Source: Runella aurantiaca
GTDB taxonomy: Bacteria > Bacteroidota > Bacteroidia > Cytophagales > Spirosomataceae
NCBI RefSeq assembly: GCF_003339505.1
Contig: NZ_QPIW01000020.1
Coordinates: 1 to 64,000 of the forward strand
Reading direction: 5' to 3'
Length of the DNA stretch: 64,000 nucleotides
Shown: one piece after another, positions 1-7,024 of the stretch
Numbering within the stretch: the stretch's first letter is position 1
Layout of the letters: each line of letters starts with the position of its first letter
Translations under genes and position numbers: made by a program
Notes under the pieces: model-generated
Databases searched by the model: none
What the model was told of the DNA's origin: nothing
The model's input: only the letters and a program-made list of their open reading frames with translations

Positions 1-54
1 TTGACTGTGCAAAATCGTTACGATTTGCTCCTCTGTAAAATTGCTTTTTTTCAT
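1..54 (-). CDS. IS3-family transposase OrfA, first 18 codons only
   Basis: The minus strand from 54 translates as MKKSNFTEEQIVTILHSQ, the typical opening of the helix-turn-helix OrfA of IS3-family elements (K-x-F-T-E-E-Q-I-x-x-I-L). In that family OrfA binds the terminal repeats and is joined to the DDE integrase OrfB by programmed frameshifting. The rest lies beyond the window start. It reads in a different frame from the interrupted host gene, which also happens to stay open through this stretch. Confidence 0.65.
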   Translation of the reverse strand, partial: MKKSNFTEEQIVTILHSQ

Positions 55-127
55 TTGGATACCGTTTAAAAGTGAAATTTATAATTTTTTCTACTTTTAA
101 ATGGATACGGTTCGGGGAATGAGGACA
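1..127 (-). mobile_element. End of an IS3-family insertion sequence (cut by window edge)
   Basis: Read on the minus strand, the element appears to begin at 127 with TGTCCTCATTCCCCGAACC, an end of the TG...CA type used by IS3-family elements. About 70 bases of AT-rich leader follow, then a transposase OrfA start at 54. The leader holds a related inverted pair (ACCGT-TTAAAAGT on plus at 61-73, ACCGTATCCATTTAAAAG on minus), perhaps part of the terminal repeat or promoter. The element sits inside the reading frame of the thioredoxin-like gene that starts at 1267. The other end is outside the window, so neither the inverted repeat partner nor the target duplication can be checked. The family call rests on 18 codons plus the end type. 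Confidence 0.7.
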
Positions 128-1267
128 ATTTAGTTTTTTTGACGCAGCCATTTCTGCGCGACATGGCCGACACCAAGAAGCCCAAAAATCTACATATATA
201 ATTTTAAAGTTGTTTTTTCTTATTACATTATCCCAAGAGTAAATTATAGTTTTATCATTTATATTTATCAATGATAGTTTATCAAACTTTAATGCCTCAA
301 GCTGAGGTTGATAGTTTTGAATAGCATAGCTCTTAAAAACTGGATGACTAGCATCGTTCAAGTATGATTGATAAATAGGGAATGCCAAACTTTGATTTTC
401 TTTAAAAGCTAATCGCAGGATATCAAAAAGTAAGATTTCTTTTGTGTTACCAGTCAAGTTATTTAGAACAGTATTATAAAGCTTTCCCCAATCAGTAGGT
501 CTCTCTTGTTTTGCCAAAAAAACTACGTAATTTAAAATTGATGAACGATACTCTGGGTGGTAATAAAAAGCTTCATCCATCTTAATGAGTTCAAACATTT
601 TTTTTACAATTAAAGAATCTTCTTTTTTTCGAGAAGTTACATACGGCGAATAGTATGGAAAAGTAATATTACTCAATGACTGATAATAAAAACTGTTTTG
701 AATTTGCAATTTAAAAATATCTCTAATTTTATATTTTAACGAATAATTTTCCAAAAACTCCACTCGTTTTTTGTATAAATTTTCTTGAATATTAATACGC
801 ATATTAGATGATGTTGAGAACGGCAATTCTCCTACCATAAATCCTTCAAATTCTCCAACGTTCTCATTCAATTGCCTAAAAAAATCAAGTTCATTAGTTC
901 TTACTTGACTATTTTCACAATAGAATATTGTTTCGTCTTTAGTATTTTTTGAAATAACTACTGTATCATTAGGGTAAACCACAAATGAAGTATATTTATT
1001 CGGCCGTGTTCCTTTGCTCCCGTCAACTGTAATGATTCTAATCGGAAAATCAGTTTCAATTGTCTGTATTTTTTTAGTACTCTTTTCAAATACAAACTGT
1101 TCTGGTTTCTCGTAAAAAGCATTTGTCCAATAAAATATTAATGGAGAATCACTCTTCTTATAGTCAATAAATAACTTAATTTCTCCATTTTTAACTTTAG
1201 ATTGCGAGTAACAGCAAAACGAAAGTAAACAGTTAAAAACAACATTTATTAAAAAGTTCTTTTTCAT
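128..1267 (-). pseudogene. TlpA/thioredoxin-like exported protein, 3' end removed by IS insertion
   Basis: From ATG at 1265-1267 the minus strand is open for 380 codons up to the IS boundary. The N-terminus MKKNFLINVVFNCLLSFCCYSQ is a signal peptide, possibly a lipoprotein signal. A long, poorly conserved middle region is followed near residues 366-369 by FWASWCRPCRAEM, the thioredoxin CxxC site (bases 161-172) of TlpA-type disulfide reductases. Family members carry roughly 100 more residues after CxxC, including the cis-proline loop. Here the frame enters the IS eleven codons later, so the fold should not form. With the VKOR protein and Cys-rich peptide on the same strand upstream, it was probably the thiol-disulfide partner of that cassette. 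Because the frame stays open through the IS into the window edge, ordinary gene calling would miss the junction. Confidence 0.75.
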
Positions 1268-1465
1268 GTGCTTTTTGATTTTAATTTTTTCGAATGAAGC
1301 TGTTTAAACTTTTATTTTTTAGTCTAAAATTAGTTAAATATGCACTAAGTTTAGACTAAAACTTAGCTTTCATGTTTTGATAAATAGCGATAATAATAAA
1401 TATAGACTCAAGCAAATCTTTAAAAATCAGCCTTGAGAAAAGTTCAAACAACTTCGATTAATATA

Positions 1466-1497
1466 TTTTAGGGAAGGTATATTAACCCCTCCCTAAA
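1466..1497 (-). terminator. Hairpin downstream of the peptide gene
   Basis: Arms TTTTAGGGA (1466-1474) and TCCCTAAAA (1489-1497) pair around a 14-base loop, just after the stop codon of the peptide gene on the minus strand, followed by AT-rich sequence. It probably ends the transcript or protects its 3' end. Bases 1268-1465 beyond it hold only AT-rich sequence with TTTAGACT/AGTCTAAA inverted motifs near 1320-1360, and no gene. Confidence 0.5.
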
Positions 1498-1503
1498 AAT
1501 CAA

Positions 1504-1746
1504 TTAGCATCCGCTATCACAACACCAGCCATAACCTGCACCATATTGGAGGTTATATTGTTTCGATTTTTTCTTCGCTTGATTTTTACTCATTGAACCT
1601 GGGGCTAAGTGCATTTGGCCATTAGAGTCCAGACTCCATAAATAACAAGCTCCTCCCTTTACACTTTTCATTTCAGCCCTCGTAAGAGCTGAATCCATAA
1701 AATTTGATAATCTGTTCATGGTTTTCATTGAGCGGCTTACCGCCAT
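1504..1746 (-). CDS. Double-glycine leader peptide with four cysteines (putative exported natural product precursor)
   Basis: This 80-residue protein has a leader (about residues 7-32) ending ALTRAEMKSVKGG, the L-x-x-E-x-K-x-V-x-GG pattern of Bacteroidota double-glycine precursor peptides cut by C39 peptidases during export. The predicted mature part (33-80) has cysteines at 34, 75, 76 and 80 and ends GYGWCCDSGC, so two disulfides, or other thiol modification, are possible. Its start may be M1 or M7 (MKTMNRLSNFM, 1728), the latter fitting the usual leader better. It lies 24 bases downstream of a C39-like/VKOR/thioredoxin gene on the same strand, which suggests disulfide formation or handling of this peptide. 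No transporter with a complete C39 domain is visible in the window. The activity of the product (antimicrobial, signal or other) is unknown. Confidence 0.65.
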   Translation of the reverse strand: MAVSRSMKTMNRLSNFMDSALTRAEMKSVKGGACYLWSLDSNGQMHLAPGSMSKNQAKKKSKQYNLQYGAGYGWCCDSGC

Positions 1747-1770
1747 TGTTAAATTGTTTAAAAAATTGAT

Positions 1771-3434
1771 TTATTTGAATTGGCCAATTCCAACATTAGA
1801 ATAATAAGTACAGAGTTTAGGCAACTCTCGCACTTGGTAAAATTTAGGCAGCTCTACTGCATTTAAAAAAGTAGTAGGGGCTGTCATTACTCCTGCTAAT
1901 TCAAGCCAACGAATATGTAATTGCAGCTGTTGAATAGCAGCCTCGCTTAGATAATCACCTTTCGTTTGCTCACTCCATTCATCATAATATCTTTCGCTTG
2001 TTCCAAACCAATGATGTATTGCGTCTTGCATCTGATCAGTGGGCAAACTCAGTATTTGTCTCGCTACTTTGCTTGCTACATAATCATCTAAAAAACCTGC
2101 CGCCAAAATGATTTTCACCTGCACTGTATCATTTGTTTCAAGCCATTTTTTGAGTTCCAAATAATTACGTCGGCAAGCTGCACAGGTGGGGTTTGTGACC
2201 ATAATCAACGTATTTTCAGCCTCAAGATTCCCCAATGTAATTACCTGCATCCCTTCAAAAATCGGTGGTAATACACGCTGCTTGCTCATTAACCCCTGCA
2301 AATAATCCGGGTCAAATTTTAGTTTTTGAAATTCCCGAAATAAGGAATCATAGCGGGTAGATTTCTGTAAGTGTCCTTTAAATAACGCCCAAGGGGCAGG
2401 TACAACAGCAAAAGCACCTAACAAATACACTATCGAAGCAGACGAAAAATCAAACATCAGCAAAGGTTGTCCTTCATCGGAGAAAAGGGCAGAAATTCCC
2501 AACCCAAACTCTATCCAAAGCAATCCCTGAACCGTCAAACACAACACACACCACTCCCGCGCTACACGCCATTGGTAGTAAACAGACCAAAAGGTATACG
2601 GCAAAGAAAGAAGGGTCAAAATGAAAAGTGCTGTGTGTAAAATAGTAAGCTGTATACTGTTCCCTGTCCACATACCTGTTGCCAAAGCTATTAGGCTGCC
2701 CGTAAAATAAAACAGCCCTATCTCACTCCAACTCAACCACTCGGTTACTTTAGCAGCGGGTGATTGAAGGATATTTTGGCAATTACTACGGCTATTGATT
2801 TGGCATACTTTCTGTAAAAAAGAGTTTTGGGAGTCAATGCCGTACCAAACCAACATCCGCTCACAATGGTTCCTGCTAATTTGGTCGCTAAAAGGCCATA
2901 ATAGGAAAGATGGGAGGTAAAAGGGAATTTTTGAAGCAAACTCCACAGAACTACACCTAAACATACCAATATCGCGCTCATAATGAATGGAATACGTAAA
3001 GACCCAATCCATTCTCGACGACGGTTTTTGGTATACTCACGCTCACCCGAAGTTGCATCGGGTGCTATCAATAAGGCAACGCCCGTCCATTTATGTACAA
3101 AATCGTTGTAACTATCTGTTTGCCAACCACGTTGGGAATGCAGCCACTCTACGGTGCTGCCAACTTTTCGGACGGGCACAAACACTCCACTATCAACCTG
3201 CAATTGCGCCAAAGCAGGAAGGGGTATTTCAGGCAAACGGTCGGGTGTAAGGCGCGTAGCCATATTGGGTACGTTGAAATCGGTCAATACATCACTCAGC
3301 GCACTTAGGCTTGGGAAATCAGGATGTTGCCATAGCGCATTGCGCAAACTACGCGCCGTAACGCGTACCTTACTCAGGTAGAGGAGCATATTGGTAGCTT
3401 CAAAGGCGTTTTTTTCAGAAGGGTTTAGTTTCAT
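1771..3434 (-). pseudogene. C39-like / VKOR / thioredoxin membrane protein, broken by a one-base frameshift
   Basis: Two minus-strand frames join into one protein of about 554 residues. The upstream frame (from 3434) has a C39 peptidase-like domain without a recognisable catalytic Cys (residues 1-130), then TM segments including IPFIMSAILVCLGVVLW. The downstream frame continues as a vitamin K epoxide reductase domain, with loop cysteines CQINSRSNC, motif WCVLC between TM helices, and a C-terminal thioredoxin-like domain with TCAAC and the cis-Pro loop TAPTTF. The frames switch near 2856: AGC GGA TGT should probably be AGC GGA ATG, giving SGMLVWYG. Adding one base makes 1665 bases, an exact 555 codons. 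VKOR proteins pass electrons from substrate thiols to quinone to form periplasmic disulfides. Either the gene is inactivated or the base is a sequencing error. Its neighbour is the Cys-rich GG peptide. Confidence 0.75.
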
Positions 3435-3474
3435 AGATTTTTATTTTTATCACCCTGCAAGGGTCTAAACTATC

Positions 3475-4920
3475 TTAGGCCAATACCGCTGAATACTTAT
3501 CCACAAGAAGGCTCTGCACTGCCCCTTTTATTTTCTCTTCCTTGTATTCGTCTACTATTACTTCCCTAAACTGCCTCACTTTCTCGCGAAATGTTTTTTC
3601 TTCCAACAATCTTTCAAGCTTCTTTTTCAAATCCCCAACACGCTCATGCGCAAAAGCACCGCGCAGGCCCAGGCCATGATATTCTATTTTGAGGGCATTA
3701 CCGTTTTGGTCGTAGTGGGGGTCGAGGGGATAGGCCAACATCGGTACGCCGTAATAAATACTCTCTTTGATAGACCCAAACCCCGCGTGAGTAATAAACA
3801 CGTCGGCGGTGGCCAATACCCGCAGTTGCGGCACTCGGCTAAAAAAGTGCGTGCGGTCGGTGAGCAGTTTTCGGGCGCGGAGGGTTTCTATCACGTATTT
3901 GTTTACCGAGCATACTAACCGAACATTCGGCAATTCATTAACCACTGCCAATAAGTTGGTTACAAAGCGTAATAATGTGGCGTCGGCCCCTTCGTGAAAG
4001 GTACCAAAACTGCAATAGATCAGCCTCTCGGCAACGGCCGCTCGGCCTAAATCCCTTTTAAGGGGAGGGACTTTATTTTGCTGTAGTCGTAAGTTCACGA
4101 TATGCTCCCAAGCTTGCTCAAATACGGGATCAAGCTCAGTATCTTGCCGATGCTCGCGCATACACAGCCCCAAATAGTGCTGATTAGGCTTGCGTATTTC
4201 GGGGGCAAATTCAAACTCCAACGGAGCCAATATCAATTCGGGTACGTTGGCAATCACCTGCGTCACGGTCGCATTTAGGGCCAAGGGATAATCAGGCAGC
4301 GCCTCCGCCAACTGCTGTATTCGTTGTCGATGGCGAGCAATAGTCCATTGTATAAGCCAATACCTCACCCCAACCCCTCTCCATGTTGGAGAGGGACTTT
4401 TTTTTCTTTTCTTTTCCAAATGAAGAAGGGGTTGGGACGGTACGCCGCGCGGAATGAGGTAACGATCCGGTACACTCGGCCAATCCCGCACCCGATAGGT
4501 AGAAGGCATGGGATTGAAAAACAATAACTTAAACTCACTTCGGCGTGGGTTCAACACCCAGAAATCGGTACAGACAAACAAATCTATCAAAATGGCTGAT
4601 GGGCGAATCTCATCAATGAGCGCGTCTAATTCACGCTTACGCTCCCAATACAATTCGTCGGTACGGTAGGCTTTCAGCAGTCGCCAATAAGTGAGCTTTT
4701 GTTTTTTGGAAGCCAAAAAAGAGGTTTCCATGTGGTAACCTATTCTATACCCTGAATTCTTTACGGCTTGGTAGCCGTTCTTCACCACGATTTCGGCCAA
4801 TACTTGGCTTGTTACGGCATAGTACACTTCGTATTCATCCGCCAACAAATCCGCCAAGTACAGCGAGGGCAATACGTGGCTTCGGATGGCGGCAGGAAGA
4901 ATCAATACGCGGGGTTTCAT
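3475..4920 (-). CDS. GT1-type UDP-glycosyltransferase (MGT/UGT-like)
   Basis: The protein has 481 residues and a GT-B fold. The N-terminal acceptor domain starts MKPRVLILPAAIRSHVLPSL; the C-terminal nucleotide-sugar domain carries IYCSFGTF and the signature HAGFGSIKESIYYGVPMLAYP followed by DPHYDQNGNA, as in macrolide and UDP-glucuronosyl transferases. The acceptor cannot be told: lipid, carotenoid or small secondary metabolite are all possible. Two segments look inserted. KKSPSPTWRGVGVRYW (about residues 180-196) and KVPPLKRDLGRAAVAERL (about 285-303) are translations of palindromic DNA repeats that stay in frame. It lies 40 bases downstream of the VKOR gene, with a small hairpin (ACCCTGCAAGGGT) between. 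A joint role with the peptide cassette is possible but unsupported. Confidence 0.8.
   Translation of the reverse strand: MKPRVLILPAAIRSHVLPSLYLADLLADEYEVYYAVTSQVLAEIVVKNGYQAVKNSGYRIGYHMETSFLASKKQKLTYWRLLKAYRTDELYWERKRELDALIDEIRPSAILIDLFVCTDFWVLNPRRSEFKLLFFNPMPSTYRVRDWPSVPDRYLIPRGVPSQPLLHLEKKRKKSPSPTWRGVGVRYWLIQWTIARHRQRIQQLAEALPDYPLALNATVTQVIANVPELILAPLEFEFAPEIRKPNQHYLGLCMREHRQDTELDPVFEQAWEHIVNLRLQQNKVPPLKRDLGRAAVAERLIYCSFGTFHEGADATLLRFVTNLLAVVNELPNVRLVCSVNKYVIETLRARKLLTDRTHFFSRVPQLRVLATADVFITHAGFGSIKESIYYGVPMLAYPLDPHYDQNGNALKIEYHGLGLRGAFAHERVGDLKKKLERLLEEKTFREKVRQFREVIVDEYKEEKIKGAVQSLLVDKYSAVLA
4049..4074. repeat. In-frame palindromic repeat inside the glycosyltransferase gene
   Basis: The core CCCTTTTAAGGG with flanking AAAT and GAGGGACTTT resembles a short repeat often seen between genes in Bacteroidota genomes. 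Here it is translated as KVPPLKRDLGR within the glycosyltransferase, between the acceptor and donor domains, without breaking the frame. Recognition as a dispersed repeat is from memory of such sequences; only one copy is seen in this window. Confidence 0.45.
4368..4437. repeat. Nested palindromic repeat inserted in frame in the glycosyltransferase gene
   Basis: A 21-base palindrome CCCTCTCCA-TGT-TGGAGAGGG (4375-4395) lies inside a larger pair of arms CCCAACCCCT (4369-4378) and AGGGGTTGGG (4427-4436), with a T-rich and pyrimidine tract between. On the coding strand it gives the peptide SPSPTWRGVG, familiar from dispersed repeats of this phylum. It falls in the linker of the acceptor domain and keeps the frame. 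Confidence 0.6.
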
Positions 4921-4941
4921 GTGGTAGTTTTTTCAACCTTC

Positions 4942-4974
4942 AACCTTGATAAGGTTTAAAACCTTATCAAGGTT
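4942..4974. repeat. Perfect 16-bp inverted repeat
   Basis: Arms AACCTTGATAAGGTTT (4942-4957) and AAACCTTATCAAGGTT (4959-4974) are perfectly complementary with a single base between. It lies upstream of the glycosyltransferase start. The length and perfection suggest a dispersed hairpin element; a role as cruciform, transcript hairpin or protein site cannot be told apart. Weaker related hairpins with ACCTTGCAGGGT cores occur near 3455 and 10916. Confidence 0.7.
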
Positions 4975-5018
4975 AGGTTAGCACACCACAAAAGACTATA
5001 CTTTTTTCAAGAAACAGT

Positions 5019-5053
5019 ATCGGTTTTCCGATATTTTCAATCGGTTTTCCGAT
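5019..5053. promoter_or_regulatory. Two identical palindromic operator-like sites, 21 bp apart
   Basis: ATCGGTTTTCCGAT occurs at 5019-5032 and again at 5040-5053. Each is itself an inverted repeat (ATCGG / CCGAT around TTTT). Their start-to-start spacing of 21 bases is two DNA turns, so two dimers would sit on the same face. They lie between the divergent glycosyltransferase (start 4920) and the XRE regulator (start 5226), making the XRE protein the natural candidate to bind them and regulate itself or both genes. This is inference from position and symmetry. Confidence 0.55.
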
Positions 5054-5225
5054 TTTTTTTGCTTGAAGACCGTTTGATAAGTTTTCGATAAAAGGCATAC
5101 ATCATCTATACGATTTTTTTATCTTGCGACGTTACACAGCTATAGCCGTCCCTACTTTAATTATACGTGAACGTTATGGACTACTCTCGAAAGAGCGTAT
5201 CTATCCACTATTTATCGATATATGT

Positions 5226-5636
5226 ATGACACTTGGGACCCTTTTACTAAACCTACGCCATGAGCACAATTTATCGCAGAAAGACGTAGCCGCCGCCGTC
5301 AACGTGGCGCAAAGCACCTACTGCGACTGGGAAAGTGATAAACACTTGCCCAAAATCGCCTACATTCGGCCATTGGCCGCCCTTTTTAAGGTAAAAGAAG
5401 AAGTGCTCCTGCACAGGATTTATGGGCAAAATGCCGCTACCGAAACAGAGCTACATCGCCTAAAAACCGAAAACGAGTATTTACGCCAACGCGACGCCAA
5501 ACAGGAAGAAACTATCCAGGTATTGGAAAATACCATAAAGAAGCTTTCTCAAACCAATTCTTCAAATGGAAAAATAAATGAACAGATGGGGGGGGGCGGC
5601 AACACCTTGATTTCCAGTAAATTAAAAAAGGGATAA
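5226..5636 (+). CDS. XRE-family helix-turn-helix regulator with coiled-coil tail
   Basis: From ATG at 5226 this is 136 residues: MTLGTLLLNLRHEHNLSQKD opens a classic XRE helix-turn-helix (about 5-60) with SQKDVAAAVNVAQSTYCDWE as the recognition helices. A predicted coiled coil follows (ENEYLRQRDAKQEETIQVLE, about 80-115), probably for dimerisation. An upstream ATG at 5124 is in frame but adds residues without family resemblance, so 5226 is preferred. The last codons include a run of nine G bases (5588-5596) giving MGGGG, a slippage-prone tract. The stop codon lies in the 5' arm of a bidirectional terminator. Twin palindromes upstream may be its operators. The regulon is unknown. Confidence 0.8.
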   Translation: MTLGTLLLNLRHEHNLSQKDVAAAVNVAQSTYCDWESDKHLPKIAYIRPLAALFKVKEEVLLHRIYGQNAATETELHRLKTENEYLRQRDAKQEETIQVLENTIKKLSQTNSSNGKINEQMGGGGNTLISSKLKKG

Positions 5637-5659
5637 CCTGCTGAGGCTATCCCTTTTTT
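5624..5659. terminator. Bidirectional terminator between XRE gene and ricT
   Basis: Perfect arms AAAAAAGGGATA (5624-5635) and TATCCCTTTTTT (5648-5659) surround a 12-base loop between two convergent genes. A-tracts and T-tracts on both sides make it work on either strand. Confidence 0.85.
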
Positions 5660-5681
5660 AATACAATTCGACCGAATTGGT

Positions 5682-6926
5682 TTACTTCTTTTCGCCGCCC
5701 CCTTTTGGTGGGTTGTTGGTTTTATTGGGATTGGCGGCATTGGCCGAAGGATTTCCTCCTCCTCCGCCTTTTTTCTTTTTATTTCTGTTACGATTACCGC
5801 TTTGTTGCTGGTCACGGTCGCGGCTGCTGAATTTCTTATCCATCTTCGCCAAATCGCTATTGATGCCGGGAGCAGGCAACAACGATACAAGCTCTTCGAT
5901 TTCGAGCACTTCCAACGAAACGGGCTTTTGTCCTTTGGTATTAAGGCTCAATATCCGATTGACGTTTTCTAGCGAAATTGGGTGCCAAGTGGTGCTGTCA
6001 TTCTCGTAGCCAAACCACATGATTTTCTTGAAAATATCCGTTTTTTGCAGGTGTGCTTTTCCCTTTTGGGTTTGAAGCGGCGCATCTACGTGCGGAATAT
6101 CCTTGAGGGCATCAATGTAGGTTTCGAGTTCGTAATTCAGGCAGCATTTCAAGCGCCCGCACTGACCCGACAATTTGGTCGGATTCAGCGATAGGTTTTG
6201 GTAACGAGCCGCCGAAGTGGTGATATTTTTGAAATCGGTCAACCACGTAGAGCAGCATAACTCACGGCCACAGGCTCCGATACCACCCAAACGTCCCGCC
6301 TCTTGACGAAGGCTAATCTGGCGCATCTCGATTCGCGCCTTAAATTCTCCCGCCAATACTTTGATTAATTCACGAAAATCGACGCGCTCGTCGGCTGAAT
6401 AATAAAAAGTAGCTTTGGTATTGTCTGACTGAAACTCTACATCTGAGAGTTTCATATTAAGTTTCATGTCTTTGACCAACTCTCGGGCGCGGTACATGGT
6501 GGTGAGGTCGCGGGCGATACTTTGCTCGTGCTTTTCCAAATCGCGCGGAGTGGCTACGCGATAAATGCTCTTCAGGTTTTCGTCGTTGGCCACTTTCTTT
6601 TTGACCATTTGCAGGCGAACCAAATCTCCCTGCAATGATACTGAGCCAATATGATAGCCCGAGGCCATCTCGCACACGACGTAGTCGCCAGTGTGCAAAT
6701 CGAGTTGATTTATGTTGCGAAAATACTCTTTACGTCCGCCCTTAAATTTCACTTCTACGACATCAAACCGTTTCATCACTGGCACGTCCATGTCGCTGAG
6801 CCAATCAAAAACGTTCATTTTATTACAGCCACCTGTTCCACAAGCGCCATTATTTTGACAACCGGACGTTTTTTCAGTCAAGCCACGAGTACCGCAGCCG
6901 CCGGTTGAACATGATTTACAACTCAT
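5682..6926 (-). CDS. ricT: PSP1-domain protein, RicT/YaaT homologue
   Basis: The protein has 414 residues. A cysteine-rich head (MSCKSCSTGGCGTRG...CQNNGACGTGGCNK) precedes the PSP1 domain, which carries the family cysteine motifs GACGRELCCSTWL and CGRLKCCLNYE. The last ~45 residues are a basic Asn/Arg/Lys/Gly-rich tail (NRNRNKKKKGGGGGNP), probably disordered and nucleic-acid binding. In Bacillus, RicT works with RicA and RicF, binds Fe-S clusters and affects RNA maturation and phosphorelay; whether Bacteroidota use it the same way is not known, as the partners are usually absent. The cysteines support Fe-S or zinc binding. It follows purD on the same strand after a 98-base spacer with hairpins. 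Confidence 0.85.
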   Translation of the reverse strand: MSCKSCSTGGCGTRGLTEKTSGCQNNGACGTGGCNKMNVFDWLSDMDVPVMKRFDVVEVKFKGGRKEYFRNINQLDLHTGDYVVCEMASGYHIGSVSLQGDLVRLQMVKKKVANDENLKSIYRVATPRDLEKHEQSIARDLTTMYRARELVKDMKLNMKLSDVEFQSDNTKATFYYSADERVDFRELIKVLAGEFKARIEMRQISLRQEAGRLGGIGACGRELCCSTWLTDFKNITTSAARYQNLSLNPTKLSGQCGRLKCCLNYELETYIDALKDIPHVDAPLQTQKGKAHLQKTDIFKKIMWFGYENDSTTWHPISLENVNRILSLNTKGQKPVSLEVLEIEELVSLLPAPGINSDLAKMDKKFSSRDRDQQQSGNRNRNKKKKGGGGGNPSANAANPNKTNNPPKGGGEKK

Positions 6927-6940
6927 AGTATATAGTTTAC

Positions 6941-7021
6941 ACGGGGCCGCCCGTGCGGTTAGCAGTTGGCAGTTTACAGTCAGTAAGCAATGAATCTTTG
7001 CCTACTGTCCACTGCTTACTG
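6941..7021. repeat. Spacer with two hairpins between purD and ricT
   Basis: ACGGG-GCCG-CCCGT (6941-6954) is a compact GC hairpin; CAGTAAGC (6981-6988) and GCTTACTG (7014-7021) pair around a 25-base loop, flanked by cagt-rich sequence of the kind repeated between genes in this phylum. It may end or attenuate purD transcription before ricT. Confidence 0.45.
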
Positions 7022-7024
7022 CCC

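Larger units (their letters stand above)
4921..5225. other. Divergent intergenic region between glycosyltransferase and XRE regulator
   Basis: These 305 bases hold no convincing gene. They contain a perfect inverted repeat (4942-4974), two identical operator-like sites (5019-5053) and AT-rich sequence up to the regulator start at 5226. Codons upstream of 5226 are open to 5124 but the encoded residues do not resemble a helix-turn-helix N-terminus. Confidence 0.6.

Noticed and set aside
2474-2671. Alternative minus-strand frame inside the VKOR region
   Set aside because: It overlaps the VKOR transmembrane region in another frame and lacks its cysteine motifs.
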